From NCBI GenBank assembly GCA_963773195.1, contig CAVZAE010000013.1, positions 76,977 to 140,976 of the forward strand: DNA of 64,000 bases, read 5' to 3'. The notes beneath the pieces are model-generated. The model had not been told where the DNA came from, did no database searches, and worked only from the letters and a program-made list of their open reading frames with translations. Made by a program: the position numbers and the translations under genes. Shown piece after piece: positions 51,085 to 59,256 of the stretch. Numbering within the stretch: position 1 is the stretch's first letter; every line of letters starts with the position of its first letter. Source of the DNA: CAIWHR01 sp963773195. Lineage in GTDB: Bacteria; Pseudomonadota; Gammaproteobacteria; Burkholderiales; Casimicrobiaceae.

Positions 51085-52992
51085 TCAGTTCTCTGGAATC
51101 CCGGCCTTGCGCAAGTCCGGGAAGACGTGCTCTTCGGTCTGCTGCCAGAATGCCGGGACGTTCGATAGCTTGAGCGCCCTGAAGTCCGCGATCGAAGCGG
51201 TCGGCCGCTGTTTGAGCAGCTTTGCCTTTTCCACCTCGCCCTTAGCCGCTTCACCCTGGTGTGTATAGGCCGCGACGAGATAAAAGTGCGGTAGCCACCA
51301 ATCGTAGAGAGAGGCAGATTTCTCGCACGCCGCAATGGCCTCGTCGTAGCGACCCAACGCCATATCAGCGCGGCAGCGCGTGTACATCGCAAACTGAACG
51401 GAGATTGGATCAGCGGATTCCAGCGCGAGCGCCTGCTCGACAACTGCTAACGCCTCGGACGGCCGCCCCATGTAAACCATTAACTCACCACGCTCGACGA
51501 TGGCTGCCCACGAAGTCGGATCGATATTACGAGCCGCGCTATTCGCATCGAGCGCGGCCTCCCAGCGCCATTGAAAGGCGAGCGCCATCGCGCGGAGTCG
51601 CCATGCGCGGGGATTGTCCTGGTCGGCGAATAAGGCGCGGAAAGACAGCTCGTCATATTCCTGGACCAGGCGATCGTGATCGGCGTGCGGATTTTCAACG
51701 AGTTCGTAATACACCGTCCCCGCCCGGCCGGACAATGCGTGTCCGAGCGTAGGGTCGAGCTGCAGTGCCTCATCGAAGAACTTTCGTGCCTCGAGCGCTC
51801 CTCGCAGGGTGGGGGGATTATCGAGGACTACCCAAACGTATTGGGCGTGCAGCGCAAGATCCGCGGCGCTTGCGCCGCGCCCTGGCGTCTTGTTGGCGCG
51901 GGCGGTCTCCGCCGACCACAAAGCTTCGCGCAACCGGACCGCCACCCGCGAAATAAGTGCGGCCGGCTCCTGCGCCAGGCGCGATTGTTCGATTTTCACG
52001 TCATTGCTCCATGCTTGTGTTCCATTGCCGGTATCGACGAGCCGCGCTGTGACCACGATCTGGTCGCCTGTACGGCGGACCGTCCCCTCGGCCAGGTACC
52101 TCACATTGAGTTGCCGACCGACGGCACGCGCATCGATCGCCTTGCCCCGATACGGCACAACGAGGCCATACTCGACCACGTGCGCCCAGCGAGCGCTGCG
52201 TCCAAGTGCAGACGTAAGATCCTCCGTGAGCGTGTCGGCGAGCTGTTCCTCGGCAGCGCTACCTCCCGGCGCCGTGAAGGGGAGGATGGCAACCGATAAC
52301 GGTGGTGCCGTCGGCGCGGGTGCCGTCTGCCAGAAATACAGTACCGCCCACACCGCAATGCTGGCGAGACCGAGCGTGAGAACGCCTGCGCCGACCCACC
52401 GCCACCCGCGCGTTCGCGTCAGGCGCTGCCAGTGCCTGCGCCCTCGGCTACGCGTTGGTAGCGCCGTGCTCCCCAGGTCCACCCGGTATACCTCGACCGG
52501 CCGGGCGATGTTCTTGACTTCCTGTGGACCCAAGTCCTCGAAGGCAAAGCTCAGCTTGTCGAGTACCTGATCATGTACGACCTTGCTGACGCAGATCCCT
52601 CCTGGATCAGCCAGCGTCTGCAGCCGCGCGGCGACGTTGACGCCGTCGCCAAAAATGTCGTCGCCGTCGATGATGATGTCGCCGACGTTGATGCCGATCC
52701 GAAACTCGATCCGCTGCTCGGCAGGTATGTTCGCATTGCGCTCGACCATGCCGCGCTGTACGTCCACCGCACAGCGCACTGCGTCGACTACGCTGGGAAA
52801 TTCCAGCAATAGGCCATCGCCTGTAGTCTTGACGATCCGGCCGCCGTATTCGGCGATCTTGGGGTCGATGAGCTGCTGGCGGTGTGCCTTCAATCCCGCC
52901 AAGGTGGCGCTGTCGTCGCGGCCCATGAGCAGGGAATAGCCCACCACATCGGCCGAGACGATCGCCGCCAGTCGTCGGTGGTCCCGGACCAT
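51085..52992 (-). CDS. Adenylate/guanylate cyclase - TolB-like - TPR protein
   Basis: Protein of 635 residues. Residues about 1-175 form a class III nucleotide cyclase domain: LAAIVSADVVGYSLLM (first metal Asp), TTGDGLLLEFPSVVDAV (second Asp) and RIGINVGDIIIDGDDIFGDGVNVAARLQ. One membrane helix follows near 198-220 (GVLTLGLASIAVWAVLYFW). Then comes a TolB-like domain (LSVAILPFTAPGGSAAEEQLADTLTEDL, RYLAEGTVRRTGDQ) and, from about 390, TPR-like helices (ALDANSAARNIDPTSWAAIVERGELMVYMGRPSEALAVVEQALAL). The cyclase is cytoplasmic, the rest periplasmic. Stand-alone. Confidence 0.93.
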   Translation of the reverse strand: MVRDHRRLAAIVSADVVGYSLLMGRDDSATLAGLKAHRQQLIDPKIAEYGGRIVKTTGDGLLLEFPSVVDAVRCAVDVQRGMVERNANIPAEQRIEFRIGINVGDIIIDGDDIFGDGVNVAARLQTLADPGGICVSKVVHDQVLDKLSFAFEDLGPQEVKNIARPVEVYRVDLGSTALPTRSRGRRHWQRLTRTRGWRWVGAGVLTLGLASIAVWAVLYFWQTAPAPTAPPLSVAILPFTAPGGSAAEEQLADTLTEDLTSALGRSARWAHVVEYGLVVPYRGKAIDARAVGRQLNVRYLAEGTVRRTGDQIVVTARLVDTGNGTQAWSNDVKIEQSRLAQEPAALISRVAVRLREALWSAETARANKTPGRGASAADLALHAQYVWVVLDNPPTLRGALEARKFFDEALQLDPTLGHALSGRAGTVYYELVENPHADHDRLVQEYDELSFRALFADQDNPRAWRLRAMALAFQWRWEAALDANSAARNIDPTSWAAIVERGELMVYMGRPSEALAVVEQALALESADPISVQFAMYTRCRADMALGRYDEAIAACEKSASLYDWWLPHFYLVAAYTHQGEAAKGEVEKAKLLKQRPTASIADFRALKLSNVPAFWQQTEEHVFPDLRKAGIPEN

Positions 52993-53669
52993 TGGCGCCT
53001 CCCGAACGGCTTCCGCAGTTCAGCAAATATAGGCGGCACTCCCCAAAACGACAATGGCCACGCGAAAGCCCGATCGCAATGGCCGTGTCGCGGTCACGCG
53101 ACCCTACGGCGGCTCATGACCGGCCGTGCTGGTAAATGGCGGCTTTTGAGAACGAGGCGCTACGGCCGGTTGTGGCCGGTAGCGATCCGTCATCGACGAC
53201 CGCCGCCGACCCTGACCTGACGTTTGATGTGCTCCGGTCGTTGAGACCGCTGATACCGGTCGTTCAAATGCGGCACATGCGGCCTAGCTGAGCACGTATG
53301 TGCGCCACCGAGCAGACGGGGCAACAGCATTGCCGTACGCTCCCGCTAAGTCGCGGTAGAGTCGACCGGTGTTGCACCGTCAGCATAGGCCATGACTCCA
53401 ACAGCCTTCGTCAGGAATATGGCCGAACCCTGGATGAACTCGGAAGCCAAACAAAGGCCGAGTCGGACCTCAAGGAACGTGAAGACGTGTTGAGCGTCGG
53501 CCTCGAACGGCGGAGCGGGAAGCTCGTAAAAGTCGGCGCTGAGAACCCACCAATAGGGGCCGTGCGTTAGCAGGCTTTGACGAGATGTCGGCGAAAACCA
53601 CTGGGTGCGCCGGTTTCTTGGCTCAGCGACGAGACGCCGCATGTTGTGGCGCCATCAACCTCCACTAGG
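52993..53669. other. Intergenic region of about 680 bases with repeat fragments
   Basis: No gene is supported. It contains short related pieces (GACCGGCCGTGCTGG, GGCCGGTTGTGGCCGG, CGGTCGTTGAGACCG, ACCGGTCGTTCAAATG) of the kind seen in the other intergenic gaps of this region. Confidence 0.55.
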
Positions 53670-55199
53670 ATGACAGTCATGGACATGTTAGAACCCGGCA
53701 AATTCGGCATTTTGGTGCCATTTAAGAAGTGCTACGACAACTTCATCGGCGGGCAATGGGTTGCGCCGGTCGACGGGCAATATTTCGAGAACATCACTCC
53801 GGTGACTGGCAAGGTGTTCTGCGAGGTCGCACGGTCTACCGCCGCCGATGTGGAGTTGGCGCTCGATGCCGCACACAAGGCGAAGGGTGCCTGGGGCAGG
53901 ACATCGACCACCGAGCGATCGAATATCCTCAACAAAATCGCTGATCGCATCGAGGCGAACCTGCCCATGCTGGCGGCGGCGGAGACCTGGGACAACGGCA
54001 AACCCATCCGCGAGACGATGGCCGCGGATCTGCCTTTAACGGTCGACCATTTTCGCTACTTTGCTGGATGCATCCGCGCTCAGGAAGGCGGCGTCAGCGA
54101 AATCGACCACGAAACGTATGCCTATCACTATCACGAGCCCATCGGAGTCGTCGGGCTGATCGTTCCCTGGAACTTTCCGATCCTGATGGCGACATGGAAG
54201 CTGGCCCCAGCCTTGGCCGCGGGCAACTGCGTAGTCCTGAAGCCGGCGGAGCAGACCCCGGTGTCGATCCTGGTACTGGTCGAGCTGATAGCCGACCTGC
54301 TGCCACCTGGGGTCCTGAATGTCGTCAGTGGTTTCGGCCTGGAAGCGGGAAAGCCACTCGCCTCCAGTAACCGCATCGGCAAGATTGCGTTTACCGGAGA
54401 GACGACGACCGGCCGACTGATTTCGCAATACGCAAGTCAGAACCTGATTCCAGTGACCCTGGAGCTTGGTGGCAAGTCACCCAACATCTTCTTTGCCGAC
54501 GTGATGGAAAAGGATGACGGTTTCTTCGACAAGGCGCTCGAAGGCTTCGCGATGTTCGCGCTGAACCAGGGCGAAGTCTGCACCTGCCCTTCCCGAGCTC
54601 TCATCCAAGAGTCGATCTATGAGCGCTTCATCGAGCGCGCGATCAAACGTGTTGCTGCAATCACCCAGGGCAATCCGCTGGATGCGGCAACGATGATCGG
54701 TGCCCAGGCATCGAGCGAGCAGCTGGAGAAGATCCTGTCCTATCTCGACATCGGCCGGCAGGAAGGCGCGCAATGCCTGATCGGCGGTCAGCGTACTCAT
54801 CTCGAGGGTGACCTCAAGGACGGCTATTACGTTCAGCCGACGGTGTTCAAGGGAAATAACAAGATGCGCATTTTCCAGGAAGAAATCTTCGGCCCCGTAC
54901 TTTCGGTGACCACCTTCAAGAATGAGGATGAGGCGCTGGCCATCGCCAACGACACGCTGTACGGACTCGGTGCAGGGGTTTGGAGCCGCGACATGAATAC
55001 CGCGTTTCGCATGGGTCGTGGAATCCAGGCTGGGCGCGTCTGGACGAACTGCTATCACCATTACCCGGCGCACGCGGCGTTCGGTGGCTACAAGCAGTCC
55101 GGTATCGGCCGCGAGAACCACAAAATGATGCTCGATCACTACCAACAAACCAAGAACGTGTTGGTGAGCTATAGCGAGAACAAGCTAGGCTTCTTCTGA
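53670..55199 (+). CDS. exaC: NAD-dependent aldehyde dehydrogenase, ExaC/AldB type
   Basis: Enzyme of up to 509 residues; ATG 53679 is also possible because AGGA precedes it at good distance. It oxidises acetaldehyde and similar aldehydes to acids. Marks are YDNFIGGQWVAPVDGQYFENITPVTGKVFCEVARS, the NAD block IVPWNFPILMATWKLAPALAAGN, the catalytic Glu in VTLELGGKSPN, and the nucleophile Cys in NQGEVCTCPSRAL; the end reads GGYKQSGIGRENHKMMLDHY. It is followed by a DUF779 gene, the usual partner of this aldehyde dehydrogenase type. Confidence 0.93.
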   Translation: MTVMDMLEPGKFGILVPFKKCYDNFIGGQWVAPVDGQYFENITPVTGKVFCEVARSTAADVELALDAAHKAKGAWGRTSTTERSNILNKIADRIEANLPMLAAAETWDNGKPIRETMAADLPLTVDHFRYFAGCIRAQEGGVSEIDHETYAYHYHEPIGVVGLIVPWNFPILMATWKLAPALAAGNCVVLKPAEQTPVSILVLVELIADLLPPGVLNVVSGFGLEAGKPLASSNRIGKIAFTGETTTGRLISQYASQNLIPVTLELGGKSPNIFFADVMEKDDGFFDKALEGFAMFALNQGEVCTCPSRALIQESIYERFIERAIKRVAAITQGNPLDAATMIGAQASSEQLEKILSYLDIGRQEGAQCLIGGQRTHLEGDLKDGYYVQPTVFKGNNKMRIFQEEIFGPVLSVTTFKNEDEALAIANDTLYGLGAGVWSRDMNTAFRMGRGIQAGRVWTNCYHHYPAHAAFGGYKQSGIGRENHKMMLDHYQQTKNVLVSYSENKLGFF

Positions 55200-55280
55200 T
55201 CCTCGACTGTTTTCTTGGCCCCGTACCGCCAGATCGGCGGTACGGGGTGTCGATCTCTTCACGATAGTCAGGAGGGTCTC

Positions 55281-55691
55281 ATGACCGAGGAAGTTTTGCG
55301 CGTCACCGCGACTGACTCCGCACGGGCACTGATCGCCACCTTGCGCGCGAAACATGGCGACTTGATGTTCCACCAGTCGGGCGGGTGCTGCGACGGCAGT
55401 GCGCCGATGTGTTATCCGCGGGGAGAATTCATCATCGGTGACTATGACCGATTATTGGGTCACATTGGTGGCACACCATTCTACATAAGCGGGCCGCAAT
55501 TCGAGTACTGGAAACACACTCAACTGATCATCGACGTCGTGCCGGGTCGAGGTGGGATGTTTTCGCTCGATGGCCCCGAAGGCTTGCGGTTCCTCACGCG
55601 CTCGCGCCTGTTTACTGAAACCGAATGGGCCAAGCTCGCCACGATCGAGAACGAGGCGGCCCCGTTGGTTAGGGCAGATTTTCCTTCCTAG
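55281..55691 (+). CDS. DUF779 protein, partner of aldehyde dehydrogenase
   Basis: Protein of 136 residues from ATG 55281 with a GGAGGG site. DUF779 members are almost always next to acetaldehyde dehydrogenases; their role is unknown. Family core: LMFHQSGGCCDGSAPMCYPRGEF, with the CC pair that could bind metal, then GDYDRLLGHIGGTPFYISGPQFEYWKHTQLIIDVVPGRGGMFSLDGPEGLRFLTRSR. Separated from the dehydrogenase by 81 bases. Confidence 0.93.
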   Translation: MTEEVLRVTATDSARALIATLRAKHGDLMFHQSGGCCDGSAPMCYPRGEFIIGDYDRLLGHIGGTPFYISGPQFEYWKHTQLIIDVVPGRGGMFSLDGPEGLRFLTRSRLFTETEWAKLATIENEAAPLVRADFPS

Positions 55692-55897
55692 GGAGAGCCG
55701 ACGCAGCCCGGAGCTATTCCCAGCCCGCACGTCCGGTCGTCGTGTTCACGCCGACACGTCCGCTTTATAGAAAATTTCGCTCACGACCTGATCGCCCGAA
55801 TTGGCCACATTCGGACTGGTCCTCGACGGCACAGTTCGAAGGCATTTCCTGATCGGGCGTTGACGATGGAAGCGTTCCTCAAATCGCAGTAAGTTCC

Positions 55898-56098
55898 TCA
55901 TCGATGCCTGGGGTCATGCGGCAGCGTGGTTTCGTTCAGGCCCTGACGCACGGCGGCAAGCGGACCCGAAGGTGAAAAATTTGGCGGCGCGGCAGATAGA
56001 TACCCGATCACCGCCGTCGCCGCTCTCTGCGCGCGTGCAGCGAGCGGGGCGGCCAGGAGCCCACCTCCAATGCAGCCAATAAACGTTCGCCGGTTCAT
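55898..56098 (-). pseudogene. Remnant: N-terminus of an ABC_sub_bind-family receptor
   Basis: MNRRTFIGCIGGGLLAAPLAARAQ is the typical signal peptide of the family, followed by ATAVIGYLSAAPPNFSP and AAVRQGLNET. After that homology stops and the frame ends within ten codons. It is a truncated 5' end, a third relative of the genes at 48968 and 49813. Confidence 0.85.
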
Positions 56099-56440
56099 CA
56101 CGAATCCCCTCGTCGACAACCCGAATTCCAAACGTACCATGTGTCCCAATCCCACCGGCGCTTCACTCCCGCTCGCGAATGGCTGCATTCGGGTAAATTG
56201 TAAGGTGGCAAGCTGGTGCCGTCAGCCTCGGTATCGCGAATGGGCTCCCCACGTAGCGCTTCAATAGCCACAACGATGTGCGGTCCCGCTTGAATCCTGA
56301 CCGCGGCGGGACATCTTTTGTGGTGCATTCACGCCGATATTATCCCATCGTTCGGCAGGTGCGTCCCCGCGAGCGCCCACCGTCGTTCGTCCTTTGGGTC
56401 GTTTGGTAGTTGTAGGCCAATGCAATATCGTGTGACCTGA
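56099..56440. other. Intergenic region, nothing recognised
   Basis: About 340 bases with no supported gene. Short open frames on both strands read as non-protein. Confidence 0.5.
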
Positions 56441-56917
56441 AGCGCCGCCCTATACGCCGGCGTCGCCGCTGGCATCGTCGCCACGCTCGTGCAGATCGCC
56501 TTGTGGTCGATCTTTGCTGACGTGCAGCCGACAATCCTTTTCCGGGATGCACGCTTTACCGCCGCCATCGTTATGGGCCGCGCTGTGTTGCCCCCACCCG
56601 CGACCTTTGACGAGAGGATCATGCTGGTTGCGACACTTGTCCACTTCGCGCTTTCCATCATCTACGGCCTAAGTGTGTCATGGGTCATCGCGCGTCTGCG
56701 CGCCGCACCATCCCTGCTTGTCGGAGCCATATTCGGCCTCGCGGTGTATGCGGTGAACATGTACGGCTTCACCGCTGTTTTTCCTTGGTTCGAAGCCGCC
56801 CGCGATTGGATAACCATCGCGGCGCACCTGGCGTTTGGCATCGCTGCGGCCGGCGTTTACAAGATGCTGTCCCAGCGGCAGTATGACCACGCCCACGGTG
56901 CAACGAGCGACCAATGA
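56441..56917 (+). CDS. Hypothetical four-helix membrane protein, start unclear
   Basis: Sensible protein sequence begins right after an in-frame TGA at 56438: SAALYAGVAAGIVATLVQIALWSIF is the first membrane segment but has no ATG. GTG 56489 is the first usable start and would cut that helix. The rest has three more helices: LVATLVHFALSIIYGLSVSWVIA, LLVGAIFGLAVYAVNMYGFTAVFPW and WITIAAHLAFGIAAAGVYKM. So the true 5' end was probably lost by a point mutation or frameshift. Family not identified. A decayed MBL-fold fragment follows. Confidence 0.65.
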   Translation, partial: SAALYAGVAAGIVATLVQIALWSIFADVQPTILFRDARFTAAIVMGRAVLPPPATFDERIMLVATLVHFALSIIYGLSVSWVIARLRAAPSLLVGAIFGLAVYAVNMYGFTAVFPWFEAARDWITIAAHLAFGIAAAGVYKMLSQRQYDHAHGATSDQ

Positions 56918-56929
56918 CGGGAGGCTTAC

Positions 56930-57057
56930 AGCGTCCGCCACCTGCTCAATCTGGATTTCGACATCCTTCTGTTCGGCGATGTGCGTCGATCCTCCACGAC
57001 GCCAAGCTGGCTACTGCGCTCGGCAATCTCAGACACCATGATCGCGCTTGAACGCAT
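56930..57057 (+). pseudogene. Remnant: C-terminus of an MBL-fold metallohydrolase
   Basis: SVRHLLNLDFDILLFGD then, one frame over, ASILHDAKLATALGNLRHHD. The L.LDFD.LLFGDG.....DAK.AL pattern is the usual end of MBL-fold hydrolases. One frameshift lies in the middle; the catalytic HxHxDH part is absent. Confidence 0.5.
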
Positions 57058-57695
57058 CCAGGAGTGGTTACGGGAGCAACCGTCGCCGGCTCACTAACCC
57101 CTTCGATACGAAATACCCGAGGGAGCGCCGCCAAAGGGGTGTCCCCGAAGGTGTCACAAGCCTTGCTTCGGCGGGTTTCTTTGGCCGACCGAATGAACGC
57201 TACAAAATGGACCACTGACGACATTCCTTACATTTGCTTGTTGCGATTTGCCAATGCAAGTTGCTAACTCATCGGAAGATAAGGAGAAAATGTCGATGGC
57301 TCGAAGGTTGCTCGCGAAGCTGATGATGCAACATCGCAGGGACTTTCGGGCAGCCGTAGGCAATAGTGAAAACCAACCGCACCAGAAGCACCCCGCGGAA
57401 GGAGCCGACGGAGCGCGCTCCGGGAAGCGACGCCGGTCCGAATGCTCCTGGCGGCGACGCCACTGGTCTGATGTCAATCCGCAAACGCGGCACGACATCG
57501 CCGTTTCCGTGGCCAATGGCCGTCAGTGTTGCTGACGGGCATTCCTTTGAGCGGCTGCTTGCAGGCATTGGGAGGCGACGCTAACCGCCCGCAGTTGGCC
57601 GGGAGTTGGCTTCGCCCGCAGTCGGCCCACTGCAGCCGGCCGAATTGACGTAAAGCAGACGCTGGCCCGTATCGAAGCGAACGCCTCGTTGAGGC
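57058..57695. other. Intergenic region of about 640 bases
   Basis: No supported gene. The end (about 57590-57670) contains GGCCGGGAG, CAGTCGGCCCACTGCAG and AAGCAGACGCTGGCC, fragments of the same intergenic repeat class as at 50920. Confidence 0.5.
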
Positions 57696-58754
57696 TCAGC
57701 GGTGCGTCGTCAGCGGCACGTCCGCTGAAGCAGTGCGTTGCGCGGCTTTGCCTGCTTGATGGTCAAAAACCTCGAAGGTGACCGCATTCTTGCTGCCTTT
57801 CTTGACCTCATACATCAGGGAATCGGCGGCATGGATAGCGTCCTCCGCACTAGGCAGCGGGGCTCGAAATGTCACGCAACCGATGCTGCAAGTGATGGCA
57901 GATCGCTCATGAACAAACGCTTTGCTAAGAGCGTTCCTCAACTTGGAGACAACTCGCTCTACGTCGTTCCGATCTGCGGCGCCGATCAGCAAGGCGAACT
58001 CGTCCCCGCCAACGCGGGCAAGCAAGTCAGTGCGGCGAATGGACTGCGTCAGTGTACTCGCGAAAAGTCGAAGGACACGGTCGCCTTCGCCGTGCCCCCA
58101 CCGGTCGTTGATCCGTTTGAAATCGTCCAGATCGAAATAGGCCACGGTGATCGGCTTCCCCTCGCGTGCGGCAAGGTCGAGACGCGCTTGCAGTTGCACC
58201 ATGAAAGCGCGCGCATTTAGAACGCCAGTTAAAGGATCTGAGTCGGCCAAGCGCTGTTCAATTGCGAGGTGGACACGCAGACGGTCCAAAAGATACGCAA
58301 TTACGAGCATGAACCCGAGGTGCAGGACCGCATTCCACGCGGCGATCCAAGGACGATCGAGGAGATCGCCATCGCCAAACTCTCCCGCAACCACCGAGAG
58401 CGTTGAGATCAGCGCGACCACCGTCCCGGCCTTGCTCCCGGCGTACCAGGTGGCAATGCCGACCGGGCAGAGGTAGAGCAAGGACAGGGAGATCTCGGAA
58501 CCAAGCAGATAGGCGGGTACGGCGACAACCCCGACACCCACGAGCGCCGCCGCCAAGACTTGACCTCGCGAGAGCTTGGCCATCGCCCGGTCAACAAGGC
58601 GAAACACGCGTTCAAAATTCACCGATCTGTCGCGCACTGTAGGGACCGGAAGGTTGCACTTTCCGCGATGCTCGGCGTCGCTTATCGAGGTACGCACGCA
58701 ATAAGTATTTGCGCCCTCGCGCCAGTCCACGAATTCGGCGCTGCGCCTAATCAT
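57696..58754 (-). CDS. GGDEF-domain diguanylate cyclase, membrane-bound
   Basis: Protein of up to 352 residues; MAKLSRGQ inside the frame is a plausible shorter start. About four hydrophobic segments (near 67-160, for example LAAALVGVGVVAVPAYLLGSE) form a membrane sensor. The GGDEF domain runs DPLTGVLNARAFM, ITVAYFDLDDFKRINDRWGHGEGDRVL and RVGGDEFALLIG. The inhibitory I-site RRTD lies five residues before GGDEF, so product inhibition by c-di-GMP is expected. An FNR-type box is 31 bases upstream of the long start. Confidence 0.94.
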   Translation of the reverse strand: MIRRSAEFVDWREGANTYCVRTSISDAEHRGKCNLPVPTVRDRSVNFERVFRLVDRAMAKLSRGQVLAAALVGVGVVAVPAYLLGSEISLSLLYLCPVGIATWYAGSKAGTVVALISTLSVVAGEFGDGDLLDRPWIAAWNAVLHLGFMLVIAYLLDRLRVHLAIEQRLADSDPLTGVLNARAFMVQLQARLDLAAREGKPITVAYFDLDDFKRINDRWGHGEGDRVLRLFASTLTQSIRRTDLLARVGGDEFALLIGAADRNDVERVVSKLRNALSKAFVHERSAITCSIGCVTFRAPLPSAEDAIHAADSLMYEVKKGSKNAVTFEVFDHQAGKAAQRTASADVPLTTHR

Positions 58755-59256
58755 CCCATTTTAATCCTCGCCCGTTGACGCCAATTGACGAAGGTCAAAT
58801 GCCTCTATCAATGATCTTGTGGTGTCTTAGTATGGCCGCTTTGAGCGAATTGAGAAGCGGCGACGACGGGCTGCTGGTGGCCGAACGCGCCCATTGCTGA
58901 GGCGGGATTGAGCGGCCGGTTTCGCGTGCAGAACCGGACATACCTCCCCATCACAGACGCGCGACGGAATCTCCACAGCGGACCGTCAACAACACCGTGT
59001 CGCCCAATCGTATTGCGGAGTGTGGTCGAGCTGGCGTGCACTATGTTGCCCTGCGTTGTGCTCGCTCACAGCATCGCTGGGTGTGACCAGTCGGCAATAT
59101 CGCCGCACGCGCTGCGAGCACCTCGGAGGTTCCAACGACAATCCAGCCCCGTCATAGGGACACGTCCGAAGACCCTGTCTGGACTTGCTAGACAAATCAA
59201 CCCGCGCACAAAGCCGTCCTTCGGCACACCAGCTTTTGCGAAGGTCGAGTGGGCCG
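58755..59256. other. Intergenic region of about 500 bases
   Basis: Apart from the FNR-like box at 58785-58798 nothing was recognised. Open frames here read as non-protein. Confidence 0.5.
58785..58798. promoter_or_regulatory. FNR/ANR-type box upstream of the GGDEF gene
   Basis: TTGACGAAGGTCAA fits TTGA-N6-TCAA. It lies 31 bases before the long GGDEF start on the minus strand, and differs in two bases from the box at 63875. Confidence 0.5.

Noticed and set aside
53298..53642. Overlapping frames on opposite strands before the aldehyde dehydrogenase
   Set aside because: Neither reads as protein; the region is made of repeat fragments.
57248..57535. Plus-strand frame of 95 codons
   Set aside because: Basic, low-complexity translation without recognisable features; likely random.
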